Source: Beijerinckiaceae bacterium
GTDB lineage: Bacteria; Pseudomonadota; Alphaproteobacteria; Rhizobiales; Beijerinckiaceae
NCBI GenBank assembly: GCA_947474545.1
Contig: CANJJI010000018.1
Location: 1 to 44,060, forward strand
Direction of reading: 5' to 3'
DNA length: 44,060 bases
The notes beneath the pieces were generated by a model that had not been told where the DNA came from, made no database searches, and was given only the letters and a program-made list of their open reading frames with translations. The stretch's first letter is position 1, and every line of letters begins with the position of its first letter. The position numbers and the translations under genes are program-made. Below are positions 6,834-15,277 of this stretch, piece after piece.

Positions 6834-9125
6834 GTGACCAAACGCATCATTGTTCTATCGGATGGTACGGGCAATGCCGCCGCCAATTTATGGCGAACGA
6901 ATGTCTGGCGTATGTTCGACGCTTTGGACCTGACCGATGCGGATCAGGTTGCTGCTTATGACGATGGCGTCGGTACCTCCTCTTTCAAGCCGATGGCAAT
7001 TTTAGGCGGCGCATTCGGTTGGGGCCTGAAGCGCAACGTGCTCAACCTCTATAAATATGTCTGCCGAAACTATAGCGCTGATGCTGAAATCTATGGCTTC
7101 GGGTTCAGCCGTGGCGCCTTCACAATCCGCGTACTGAATGGATTGATTTTGAACCAGGGGCTTGTGGCGGCGAAGTCTGAGAGCGAGTTGAACCGGCTCG
7201 CCAAAGCCGCTTACCGGGAATACCGTGCCGAGAAATTCAATTCATTGTGGCAAATTGAAAAGCCGTTTCGCGCTGCGCGTAATTTCGTTCTGAACCTCTA
7301 TGATCGCGCGCGTAGACTGCCAGTTTATGAACACGGCAAAAATATCCAGGTCGAAAATATTCGCTTTCTGGGTTTGTGGGATACAGTGGCCGCTTACGGC
7401 CTGCCGATTGACGAGATGACACGTGGTGTCAGCCGTTATCTGTGGCCGTTGGAATTGCCCGATCGTGTTTTGAGTTCCCGGGTGCAGCGTGCCTGTCATG
7501 CGCTCGCGCTTGACGATGAACGCACGACCTTTCATCCTATCCTGTGGACTGAGGAATATGAAACAGCCGCAGCAAAAACTGCGGCTACAACGAGCGAAGA
7601 GAGAATCTCGCAGGTCTGGTTTGCCGGGGTTCACACCAATGTTGGCGGGGGATATCCGGATGACCGGCTCGCCTATATTCCACTTTACTGGATGATGAAG
7701 GAGGCTGCGCTGTGTGGTCTCAAATTCAAGAATGGCCTGGATTCCAAACCGGACGTTGAGCCAGAGGCGATGCGGCATGTAAAACTGGGACGCGACAAGG
7801 ATGGGCGGCTCTATGACTCCCGCAAGGGCCTGGGCGGTTATTATCGTTATGGCCCGCGCCGGCTCGACGATCTCTGTAATCCAAAATTGCCAGTCAAAGA
7901 TCCTGATCATGTGCAGATCGACTTGCCGAAGGTCCATGCCAGCGCGCTGCAAAGAATTCGCGGAGATAATGTCTACGGGCCAACGGGTATCGGCGCCCGT
8001 TATGCGGTGGTCGATGGGGACGACAATCGGATTTTGCGTGGCAACGATAACAAGATTGAATCGCCAGAGCAGGCTTCCGCTCGTGATGTCGCACAGGAGC
8101 ACGTGCGTGATCTCATATGGCAGCGAAGGTTCGTTTATTTTCTCACGCTTGCGGCATCCTTTCACCTCGTATTGTTTCCACTCATATGGCAGACGGTGAA
8201 GGCTGCGGAGTTCGACACCAAAATCCGGTTTGTTTCCGAAACGATACGATTTGCCGGTTCGTTTCTGCCGGCGATGTTTGCGTTCTGGATTAGTGCCTTT
8301 GCCGCCAGTCCATGGACGTTTCTGATCGGTGTGGCTTGTGTTGCCGGGTTCATCATCTGGAGCACAATGTTGGCCGGACAAATCACAGATACCATGCGGC
8401 GCATATGGCTTGACGGGCCGGTAACGGCACCAGCGCCATCGGGCGTTGTGTATCTTTTGCGCACGCATCCTGCTTATCAGCGTTTCATACGTGCGATGAA
8501 GCGGAAGATTATTCCGGTCGCTTCGGTGTTCGTACTCCTTTATGTGGGTTTGGCGATTTACAGTCACCTGGCTTTCAATATCGCAGATTCTGCAGGCGCC
8601 TTTTGTCACGAAGTTAAGGGCAAAAGCCTGCTGGACGTGCCGGTTGCGGCCGAGATCAGCGCACCGGACATGTTTTCGACAAGAAAATTGTGCTGGGCCA
8701 GCGGCATCAAGGTCGAGCCCGGTGTCCGCTATTCGTTCAGGATCGAGCGTGGCGAACGCTGGATGGACAAGACTATTCCTGCCGATCTCGGTGGCTTCGA
8801 TGTTTCAGAAGTACCGGGATTTTGGTCGCGAATTGCAATGACGGTCGCGGTTCCATTCCGCCGCGTCATCATGCGTCCGTGGTTCCTGCCAATCCTGCGC
8901 GTTGGCGGCTCGGGCACAGACGAATATTTCGTTGATCCGCCGGGGCCTGTGGCTTCCCCCGATATCGACACGCGGACTTCTGGCGTTTTCCGCGCGCGTC
9001 GCGAAGGCGAGCTGTTTTTGTATGTGAATGACGCCGCGCTGGCGATTCCGGGGCTGCAAAAGATTTTCTACAACAACAACAAGGGTACGGCGACGCTCAG
9101 CATCCGGCGCACTGCGCAGCAATGA
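6834..9125 (+). CDS. DUF2235 domain membrane protein (putative alpha/beta hydrolase)
   Basis: A 763-residue protein. The first ~350 residues are a DUF2235 (T6SS phospholipase Tle1-like) domain: IIVLSDGTGN at the N-terminus, the nucleophile motif GFSRGA (Ser92), and VWFAGVHTNVGGGY with candidate Asp/His elements. The middle carries at least three hydrophobic spans (about residues 430-450, 475-530 and 562-585), and the C-terminus is a soluble domain. The GTG start at 6834 follows GGGAGG at about 5 bases; a TTG at 6789 is less likely. Family members are lipases or phospholipases, some of them secretion effectors. No T6SS gene is present here, so a membrane-anchored housekeeping hydrolase is equally possible. 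It stands alone and is followed by a hairpin terminator. Confidence 0.8.
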   Translation: MTKRIIVLSDGTGNAAANLWRTNVWRMFDALDLTDADQVAAYDDGVGTSSFKPMAILGGAFGWGLKRNVLNLYKYVCRNYSADAEIYGFGFSRGAFTIRVLNGLILNQGLVAAKSESELNRLAKAAYREYRAEKFNSLWQIEKPFRAARNFVLNLYDRARRLPVYEHGKNIQVENIRFLGLWDTVAAYGLPIDEMTRGVSRYLWPLELPDRVLSSRVQRACHALALDDERTTFHPILWTEEYETAAAKTAATTSEERISQVWFAGVHTNVGGGYPDDRLAYIPLYWMMKEAALCGLKFKNGLDSKPDVEPEAMRHVKLGRDKDGRLYDSRKGLGGYYRYGPRRLDDLCNPKLPVKDPDHVQIDLPKVHASALQRIRGDNVYGPTGIGARYAVVDGDDNRILRGNDNKIESPEQASARDVAQEHVRDLIWQRRFVYFLTLAASFHLVLFPLIWQTVKAAEFDTKIRFVSETIRFAGSFLPAMFAFWISAFAASPWTFLIGVACVAGFIIWSTMLAGQITDTMRRIWLDGPVTAPAPSGVVYLLRTHPAYQRFIRAMKRKIIPVASVFVLLYVGLAIYSHLAFNIADSAGAFCHEVKGKSLLDVPVAAEISAPDMFSTRKLCWASGIKVEPGVRYSFRIERGERWMDKTIPADLGGFDVSEVPGFWSRIAMTVAVPFRRVIMRPWFLPILRVGGSGTDEYFVDPPGPVASPDIDTRTSGVFRARREGELFLYVNDAALAIPGLQKIFYNNNKGTATLSIRRTAQQ

Positions 9126-9157
9126 AAAAGCCCTCTCCGGTTTTCCGGAAAGGGCTT
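9126..9157 (-). terminator. Hairpin terminator between convergent genes
   Basis: AAGCCCT (9128-9134) pairs with AGGGCTT (9151-9157), and an inner CCGG/CCGG closes a TTTT loop with one mismatch in between. On the minus strand the stem is followed by a T run, which suits rho-independent termination of the amidohydrolase gene. On the plus strand it begins immediately after the DUF2235 stop codon and could act there too, though without a T run. Confidence 0.75.
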
Positions 9158-9197
9158 CAAGTTGGCCGTGATTTTCGCGGCTTATATTTAAAATGCC

Positions 9198-10214
9198 CTA
9201 CTTGATGCCCAGCAATTGCTGCGCATTCTTGTAGCAGATCTTTTCCATATCAGCCTGGCTGAAGCTCAGGCCTTCCATGATCTTGATGGTTTCGCGAATG
9301 TAGCCGGGGCCTTTTTCGGGATCGAACGGGCAATCGCTGGCGAAGAGCGCCTTGTCTGCGCCATAAAAGGCGAGGCCGCAATCGGTCGCGGCTTTCGAGC
9401 CGAACACGGCGGTGTCGGCATAGAAATCCTTGAAGTATTGCAGCGGGCTCTTCTTCATGTTGGCGCGCAGGGTCTTGTAATCCTCGTCCGTGGTGCGGTT
9501 GCCTAGCTGATCCCAGCCCGGGCCGACGCGGCCTTCAAAGTAAGGAACCATGGCGCCGAGGTGATGGGCCAGAACCTTGAGATCCGGGTGGTCGTCCAGC
9601 ACGCCGCCGAACACGAGGCGGGCCATCGCAACGGAGGTCTCATAGGGCCAGCCAAAGGTCCACCAGATTTCATAAAGCGATTTCTTCTCGGTCTTGTAGT
9701 CCGGCAGGTCGAATGCGCCGCGCGAGGGATGCAGGAAGACCATCTTGCCGGCCTTTTCCGCAACTTCGAACACCGGACGGAATTCTTTGTCGTCCAGCGG
9801 CTTGCCGTTGATGTTGGTGTGGATCTGGACGCCGCAGGCGCCGTTCTTGAAGGCGCGCTCCAGCTCCTTGGCGGCGTTGGGCGAATTCATCGGCAGCGAG
9901 GCGAGCCAGCCGCAGAAATAATCGCTTTCCTTGGCGCAGAGATCGGCCATGCCGTCATTGCCCAGCTTGGCGAATTCTTCCACTTCTGAAGGGGTGCCGA
10001 GAGCTTCCAGCGGCGGCATGCCCAGCGAAATCACCTGGGTATAGTCATATTTGCCGCGGAACATGTCGCAGACCTGCTTGCGCCGGTCGAGATCATAAAT
10101 GGCGGGAACGCCACGCATGCGCGCGCCGATATCGGCCACGGCGCCGGAGGTGGACATCATCTTGTCCCAAAGCTGTCCAGGGAAGAAGTGGTTGAAACAG
10201 TCGATATAACGCAT
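9198..10214 (-). CDS. Amidohydrolase family protein (ACMSD-like, COG2159 type)
   Basis: A 338-residue metal-dependent TIM-barrel hydrolase or decarboxylase of the amidohydrolase-2 family, whose members include aminocarboxymuconate semialdehyde and resorcylate decarboxylases. Visible motifs are IDCFNHFFP at the N-terminus, VFLHPSRGAFDLPDY in the middle, VLAHHLGAMVPYFEGR, and LFASDCPFDPEKG with the catalytic Asp near residue 296. The usual HxH after the first strand reads FNH, so the first histidine is Phe. The start at 10214 is set by GGAGG (minus-strand complement of 10225-10229). It diverges from the MetE-like genes and fits aromatic acid breakdown; the substrate is unknown. Confidence 0.85.
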   Translation of the reverse strand: MRYIDCFNHFFPGQLWDKMMSTSGAVADIGARMRGVPAIYDLDRRKQVCDMFRGKYDYTQVISLGMPPLEALGTPSEVEEFAKLGNDGMADLCAKESDYFCGWLASLPMNSPNAAKELERAFKNGACGVQIHTNINGKPLDDKEFRPVFEVAEKAGKMVFLHPSRGAFDLPDYKTEKKSLYEIWWTFGWPYETSVAMARLVFGGVLDDHPDLKVLAHHLGAMVPYFEGRVGPGWDQLGNRTTDEDYKTLRANMKKSPLQYFKDFYADTAVFGSKAATDCGLAFYGADKALFASDCPFDPEKGPGYIRETIKIMEGLSFSQADMEKICYKNAQQLLGIK

Positions 10215-10341
10215 GTCTAGAATTCCTCCGCTCGGGGGTTTTGCGCCGGTTTCCGGTTGGCCGGGTTCATAGCGGGGTTTTCGTCCGGGGCAAAGAGGAA
10301 TGTCGCCGCAGAGGTGAGACGGCCGTTTGGAAACCTGCGCC

Positions 10342-10380
10342 CCTCCTGTTAGCCTCCGGGAAAACAAACATCCAGGAGGC
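10342..10380 (+). promoter_or_regulatory. Possible SD-sequestering leader before MetE-like gene 1
   Basis: The ribosome site AGGAGG (10374-10379) can pair with two upstream segments. GCCTCCGG (10352-10359) forms an 8-bp stem with CC(A)GGAGGC and an A-rich loop. CCTCCTG (10342-10348) is perfectly complementary to CAGGAGG (10373-10379). Two competing anti-SD elements so close to a start could give translational control. I recognise no known riboswitch class, and chance in GC-rich DNA is possible. Confidence 0.35.
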
Positions 10381-10384
10381 CGTT

Positions 10385-11584
10385 TTGTCCGCACCATCAC
10401 CAGATCTGCGAAAACTGCGTATCGACCACAATGGCTCGCTGGTATCGCCACCGTGGCTGAGCGTGGCCTTCCGGCAATATGCGCAATCTGAGATCGACGA
10501 AGCGGCCCTGCGGGCGGTGCAGGACCGGGCCATTCTGGATGTGCTGAAAAAGCAGGCGGAAATTGGCATGCCTGTGGTGAGCGACGGAGAATTCCGCCGC
10601 CGCAATTTTCAGGAAAGTTTCAGCATGGCCGTTTCGGGCTTCGATGTGCCAGTCGGCAAGGAGCGTTCGCTGGAACGGCTGGAGCCCAATTCGCCGTTGC
10701 GGCGGACGGAGCAGGACTTTAAAGCTGCCGGGCCTGTGCTGCTGACGCGGCGTCCCACATTCGAACGCCTGAAACTCAAGCGCAATGTGATTGCGGAAGA
10801 ATATCGCTTTTCTGCCGGGCATAGCGATGTGCCTGTTAAAGTGAGTCTGATCGGGCCGGACCGGATTTCCCAGCGGTTTGCCTGGGAAGATTCCAATGGC
10901 GTTTATTCCGGTCTCGACGATTTTGTCAGCGATGTCGTTGCGATTGAGCGCGCGATGATTCAGGAGCTGGTGCAAGCCGGCTGCCGTTATGTGCATATGG
11001 ATGCGCCGGGGCTGACGGCCTATGTCGATCATGTCTCGCTGGAGCGCATGCGCTCGCGCGGCGAAGATCCGGCGCGCAATCTGGAACGCGCCATACAAGC
11101 GGAGAATGATGTCATCCGCGGATTTCCGGGTGTGACGTTCGCGCTTCATATCTGCCGGGGCAATCCGCGTGGGACCGATCCTGTGACGGGCAAGATATTG
11201 CCGCAATGGCATCGCGAAGGCACTTACGACGCAATCGCCGAGCAGCTGTACAACGGTCTCGATCATCACAGGCTCTTGCTGGAATATGACAGCGAGCGCG
11301 CGGGCGATTTTACTTCCCTGCGTTTCGTGCCGAAGGACAAGATTGCCGTGCTTGGGCTTGTGACGACGAAACTCGCTGACGTCGAAGACAAGGATCATCT
11401 GAAGCGCCGTATTGATGATGCCGCGCGCTATTTGCCGTTGGAGCAACTCGCGCTGAGCCCGCAATGCGGATTTGGCGGCGTCGGGGTGCTGCAACTGAAA
11501 GAAGAAGAGCAATGGGCAAAGTTTGCGCGCATCATTGAGACTGCGCATGAAGTTTGGGGCGAGAGCCTCCCTCATGCTGAGTAG
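10385..11584 (+). CDS. MetE C-terminal-like methyltransferase 1
   Basis: A 399-residue TIM-barrel protein of the cobalamin-independent methionine synthase C-terminal (UROD/MetE-like) family. The zinc ligands of MetE are all present: His255 and Cys257 (LHICRGNPRG), Glu300 (LLLEYDSERAGD) and Cys361 (LSPQCGFGG). A VSDGE motif near residue 65 also matches. It lacks the N-terminal half of full MetE (about 750 residues), so it is unlikely to be the housekeeping enzyme. It more probably moves a methyl group between a thiol and an unusual donor. The TTG start at 10385 is chosen for AGGAGG 5 bases upstream; the frame is open further upstream. The last codons and the TAG lie inside an intergenic palindromic repeat. 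A second copy follows. Confidence 0.85.
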   Translation: MSAPSPDLRKLRIDHNGSLVSPPWLSVAFRQYAQSEIDEAALRAVQDRAILDVLKKQAEIGMPVVSDGEFRRRNFQESFSMAVSGFDVPVGKERSLERLEPNSPLRRTEQDFKAAGPVLLTRRPTFERLKLKRNVIAEEYRFSAGHSDVPVKVSLIGPDRISQRFAWEDSNGVYSGLDDFVSDVVAIERAMIQELVQAGCRYVHMDAPGLTAYVDHVSLERMRSRGEDPARNLERAIQAENDVIRGFPGVTFALHICRGNPRGTDPVTGKILPQWHREGTYDAIAEQLYNGLDHHRLLLEYDSERAGDFTSLRFVPKDKIAVLGLVTTKLADVEDKDHLKRRIDDAARYLPLEQLALSPQCGFGGVGVLQLKEEEQWAKFARIIETAHEVWGESLPHAE

Positions 11585-11671
11585 GCGCAAGGCGTCGTAT
11601 CGAAGCACTACGACGTGCTTTATCATTCTAACATCCTTCGATACGCACGCTTCGCGGGCTACTCAGGATCA
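11571..11671. repeat. Palindromic intergenic repeat, family A (copy 1)
   Basis: A left arm at 11571-11605 (CTGAGTAG...GTATCGAAG) and a right arm at 11636-11671 (CTTCGATACG...CTACTCAGGATC) are imperfect inverted copies with a roughly 30-bp centre. The right arm resembles the element at 26641-26679. Such CTTCGA...CTCAGGATGAG palindromes are common between genes in many alphaproteobacteria. The left arm overlaps the end of the first MetE-like gene and supplies its stop codon. Confidence 0.7.
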
Positions 11672-11692
11672 TATTAGTTTTGGGGGTGAACC

Positions 11693-12874
11693 ATGACATC
11701 AGGCGTCAAAACCACACACGTTGGCAGTCTGCCGCGCCCTGCGGCGTTAATCGAACTACTGAGGGAGCGCCACGCCGGGCGCACTATAGACGCCGCAACT
11801 TTTGACGCGGAGGTTCGCCAAGCTGTCAGCGACGTTGTTGCGCATCAAGTCGCTGCAGGCATCGACATTGTTTCCGACGGTGAGATGGCGAAGATTTCCT
11901 ATTCCTATTATGTGCAGGACAGATTGGCTGGCCTGTCACCGGCTGCAGAAGGCGAGGCGTCAGGCGCTCCGCTGCAACGGTTTCAAAGCATCGAAACTGT
12001 AGATCCAGACTTTCCCGACTTTGCGGCGTTCTTTGTCGCAGCGGGACGCGGGCCTGCATCGGCTGCGCCGCCTGTCTGTACGGGGTCATTGTCCTATCGC
12101 GATCTTGCGCCGGTTCGCGAAGAACTTGCGTTGCTAAAAAGCGCCGCTGCTGCAGCGAAGGCGCCGGGCGCCTTCATGACCGCCGCCTCGCCTGGCGTGA
12201 TCGCGATGTTCGCCTCGCGCAGTTCTTATTATAAAAACGAGGACGATTACGTCTTTGGTCTCGCCGAAGCGATGAAAGCCGAATATGAAGAGATCCATCG
12301 CGCCGGCGTGATGCTGCAGATTGATTGTCCAGATCTCGCACTTGCGCCGCACATGAATTACGGACCCGGCGCACGCGATCCCCACCGCATCATCGCGCGG
12401 AATATCGAAGCGCTGAATATTGCCACTGCAAATATCCCGCCCCACGCCATGCGCGTGCATTTGTGCTGGGGTAATTATCCCGGTCCGCATGTGCGCGATA
12501 TGGAAGTGGCGGGCCTTTTTTCGCATTTGCGCAAGGTGCGAGCTAGGGCCTTGTCCTTCGAGGGCGGTAATCCCCGTCATGAACATGAATGGGAAGACTG
12601 GCGCGACGCCAAGATGCCCGATGATATGGTGTTGATTCCCGGCGTCATCGACAGCACGACGAATTTTGTTGAGCATCCGCGCCTTGTCGCCCAACGCATT
12701 CTTAATTTCGCTAACGCTGTCGGGCGCGAGCGTGTGATTGCCGGCGTTGATTGCGGGTTTGGCACATTCGCGACGCAACGTGTGCAATCATTTCCGACTA
12801 TTGTCTGGGCGAAACTGAAATCGTTGTCTGAGGGGGCCGCGATCGCAACAGGTAAATTATGGGGGACGGGATGA
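11693..12874 (+). CDS. MetE C-terminal-like methyltransferase 2
   Basis: A 393-residue paralogue in the MetE C-terminal-like family. It starts with the typical TTHVGSLPRP segment (residues 7-16) and a VSDGEMAK motif near residue 60. The zinc ligands are His256 and Cys258 (VHLCWGNYPGPH), Glu290 (SFEGGNPRHEHE) and Cys354 (GVDCGFGTF). Like its neighbour it lacks the N-terminal MetE half. GGGGGTGAACC precedes the ATG. Its TGA overlaps the ATG of the following binding-protein gene in the ATGA arrangement, so translation of the two is coupled. This suggests the transported compound is the substrate or methyl donor. The clear divergence from copy 1 suggests different substrates, or two subunits acting together. 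Confidence 0.88.
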   Translation: MTSGVKTTHVGSLPRPAALIELLRERHAGRTIDAATFDAEVRQAVSDVVAHQVAAGIDIVSDGEMAKISYSYYVQDRLAGLSPAAEGEASGAPLQRFQSIETVDPDFPDFAAFFVAAGRGPASAAPPVCTGSLSYRDLAPVREELALLKSAAAAAKAPGAFMTAASPGVIAMFASRSSYYKNEDDYVFGLAEAMKAEYEEIHRAGVMLQIDCPDLALAPHMNYGPGARDPHRIIARNIEALNIATANIPPHAMRVHLCWGNYPGPHVRDMEVAGLFSHLRKVRARALSFEGGNPRHEHEWEDWRDAKMPDDMVLIPGVIDSTTNFVEHPRLVAQRILNFANAVGRERVIAGVDCGFGTFATQRVQSFPTIVWAKLKSLSEGAAIATGKLWGTG

Positions 12875-13899
12875 ACCCTGGTTCAATGAGGTTTTTGTGC
12901 GCTCTCGCGCTTGCAGCAGCGACGAGTCTCAATGGCGTACACGCCGCTGAGTATTACGAAGGGAAATCGATCACCATGATCGTCGGCAATGATGCGGGCA
13001 GCGGTTATGACGCTTATGCACGCTTGCTGACGCGGCACATGGGCAAGTATATCCCCGGCGCGCCGCAATTTGTGGTTCGCAACATGCCCGGCGCAGGCAG
13101 TATCGTAGCTGCGCAGCATATGGGCAATGTCGCGCCGAAAGATGGCTCTACCATTGCGATCCTTTTTCCCGGTGCACTCGTGGAGCCGCTTACCGGTGAT
13201 CCCGCGAAATATCGTTATGATCCCACGAAATTTGAATAGCTAGGCACAGCGGACAGCGGCACGCGGTTGTGTATCACGATGGCGAATTCGCCGATCAAGA
13301 CGATTGAAGATGCCCGCAGGCAAAAAGTCATTATAGCGGGAACGGCGGCGGGCAGTTCGACCACCGATTATGCCTGGTTCATGAATGCGCTGGCGGGCAC
13401 CAAGTTTGAAGTTGTTACCGGATACAAGGGACCCGGCGACATTTTCCTCGCTATGGAGCGTGGCGAAGCCGGCGGGATCTGTTCAATCGATTCAGGCACG
13501 TTAATGACATTGCGTCCTGATTGGCTGGCCTCTGGCAAGATCAATGTACTGGTGCAGGCAGCCCTGGAACCCAATCCCGCTTTTAGCAAGTATGGCGTGC
13601 CGCTGTTGCGGGATTTCGTGCAGGGGGAAAATCGCGCCGTGGCGGAATTGATTGTGAGCCAGCAGGTTTTCGGCCGCCCCTTTCTTGCGCCGCCGGGTAC
13701 TTGGCCTGACGCCATGACCATCCTGCGCAAGGCGTTTATGGACTCTATGAAAGACGACGCGTTGCTCGCGGAAGCGGCCAGAATGAAGCTCGATATCAAC
13801 CCGCGCAGCGGCGAGGACATCGCGGCGCTTGTGAAGAAAATATACGCATCGCCGCCAGATCTGATCGAGAAGATGAAGAAGGCGCTGCGTCCGGGATAA
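12871..13899 (+). pseudogene. TTT-type solute-binding protein interrupted by an amber codon
   Basis: The frame encodes a periplasmic binding protein of about 342 codons: signal peptide (MRFLCALALAAATSLNGVHA), then GNDAGSGYDAYARLLTRHMG, NMPGAGS, VTGYKGPGD and a VFGRPFLAPPG segment. It is clearly related to the intact gene at 21095-22147. A TAG at 13237-13239 (codon 123) interrupts it; the frame continues unchanged afterwards with LGTADSGTRLC. The aligned paralogue has Tyr at this place (YLGSMEG), so one base change from TAT or TAC explains it. The start at 12871 forms an ATGA overlap with the MetE-like gene. Unless TAG is read through, only a 122-residue fragment is made. The ligand is unknown. 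Confidence 0.85.
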
Positions 13900-13909
13900 G
13901 ATTAGGCCC

Positions 13910-15265
13910 TTAAGCGCGCACAGTTGCGGGCAGCATGTTCATCAGCGCGCCTGCCACGCTGAACACGTCCGCATCGCGATTCTCGAAGCCCAATACTTGC
14001 AGGCCTAGAGGCAAGTCCTGTTCCGCCAGAACGGGAATCGAGATGGTGGGAATGCCAAGCATTGAACCGGTGACTACAAAAGCAGCATTGCCAGTCGATC
14101 GTAATCCCACCGGTGCGCAGCCCGCAGCAGAGAGGGAGATGCAACCGGCGCCGATGGATGCGAGTTTCCCATAGGCCGCCCGTGCAGCGGTGCGCCCGGC
14201 AAGCGCCTCGCGATATTGGCCAATGCTCATTGCCTCGCCTTCGCGCGCGCGTTTCAACATGGCGGCGCTGAGCTTGCTTTCGTCGCGATCCCTGTAGGTA
14301 TTGAGAGGCCACCGCGATTCCCACGCGTTGATGCGCATGGATAATGCCAATGCGTTCTCCACCATGCGTTCTGCATCTGCAACCTCGACGCTCGTGTTGC
14401 GATCGATAATGGCGATGCCCGTTTTTTCCAGTGCGCGTCGCGCTTCCAGCGCTGCGGTTTTTGCTGCTTCGCTGGCGTCGCGCCAGCCGCCGGTTTCCAG
14501 AAATATCAGTACATCGGGTTTGGCGGCTGCGGGCGTTTCTGCTGGTCCATCCATGCCGGGATAGCCGGGATCGCCGCCGGTACGATCCACGATGGCGCGG
14601 GCAACTTGCCAGGCGTCTTCGAGTGTCGCAGCAAGGACCCCTTGCGAACTCTGGCTCATGTAATCATGCGAACCGCCGCGATTGATGGCGCCAAATGTCG
14701 GTTTGAAGCCCACCACGCCGCAATAACTGGCTGGGCGCAGTATGGAACCGATGACCTGCGTGCCGAGTCCCGCGCTGAAAAAGCCTGCCGCGACACCGGC
14801 GGCGGAACCGGAACTCGAACCGCCGGGTGTGCGCTGGTTGTCCCAGGGATTGCGGGTTGGGCCAGGTTCGGACGCAGCAAATTCCGTCGTCACCGTCTTG
14901 CCGGTGATGACGGCTCCGGCCTCGCGCAAGGCGCGTACGCTGGCGCTATCGCGCTCCGAGCGCCAGCCGGCAAAAAGAGGCGAGCCCATGCCCGTTGGCA
15001 TATCGCGTGTTTCGATGACGTCTTTCACGCCAATGGGCATGCCATCAATGGGGGACAGTGGTTTACCTGCTCGCCAGCGCAGCGTTGATTGATCGGCTGC
15101 GGCGCGCGCGCCTTTGATGTTCCTGCACACGAAGGCCATGATATCGCCTTCACGTTCTTCAATCTGCGCGATGCAACGTTCAAGAAAGGCGCGCGGCGTG
15201 TCCTCGCCTGATTTCATATCGGCGAGCGCGGCATGCCAGGAGACGGCCTTGGGTTGAACGGACAT
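13910..15265 (-). CDS. Amidase signature family protein
   Basis: A 451-residue amidase-signature hydrolase. The Ser-cisSer-Lys triad can be placed: Lys81 (GVKDVIETRD), a serine of PGGSSSGSAAG (residues 150-152) and Ser174 in GSILRPAS. The nucleophile loop reads GTQVIGSILRPA instead of the common GTDTGGSIRIPA, so an aspartate and a glycine are changed. It hydrolyses amide or carbamate bonds; candidates include amides, biuret-type or aryl-amide compounds. The length is typical. It starts 12 bp after the quinone oxidoreductase stop with GAGGAAAA before the ATG, so the two are one operon. It converges with the amber-interrupted binding protein, 10 bp away. Confidence 0.9.
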   Translation of the reverse strand: MSVQPKAVSWHAALADMKSGEDTPRAFLERCIAQIEEREGDIMAFVCRNIKGARAAADQSTLRWRAGKPLSPIDGMPIGVKDVIETRDMPTGMGSPLFAGWRSERDSASVRALREAGAVITGKTVTTEFAASEPGPTRNPWDNQRTPGGSSSGSAAGVAAGFFSAGLGTQVIGSILRPASYCGVVGFKPTFGAINRGGSHDYMSQSSQGVLAATLEDAWQVARAIVDRTGGDPGYPGMDGPAETPAAAKPDVLIFLETGGWRDASEAAKTAALEARRALEKTGIAIIDRNTSVEVADAERMVENALALSMRINAWESRWPLNTYRDRDESKLSAAMLKRAREGEAMSIGQYREALAGRTAARAAYGKLASIGAGCISLSAAGCAPVGLRSTGNAAFVVTGSMLGIPTISIPVLAEQDLPLGLQVLGFENRDADVFSVAGALMNMLPATVRA

Positions 15266-15277
15266 GAATTATTTTCC

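Noticed and set aside
7242-8609. Long antisense frame of about 455 codons opposite the DUF2235 gene
   Set aside because: It resembles no family and has no ribosome site; the plus-strand frame has clear domain motifs, so this is a shadow.
6834-9125. T6SS effector assignment for the DUF2235 protein
   Set aside because: No T6SS, VgrG or immunity gene is visible, and the membrane spans do not fit a simple secreted effector.
9198-10451. Longer amidohydrolase starting at 10451
   Set aside because: The added 79 residues overlap the divergent leader and match nothing; a strong GGAGG site supports the start at 10214.
10397-11626. Antisense frame of about 409 codons opposite the first MetE-like gene
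   Set aside because: It is a shadow; the plus strand has the complete zinc-ligand set and a strong ribosome site.
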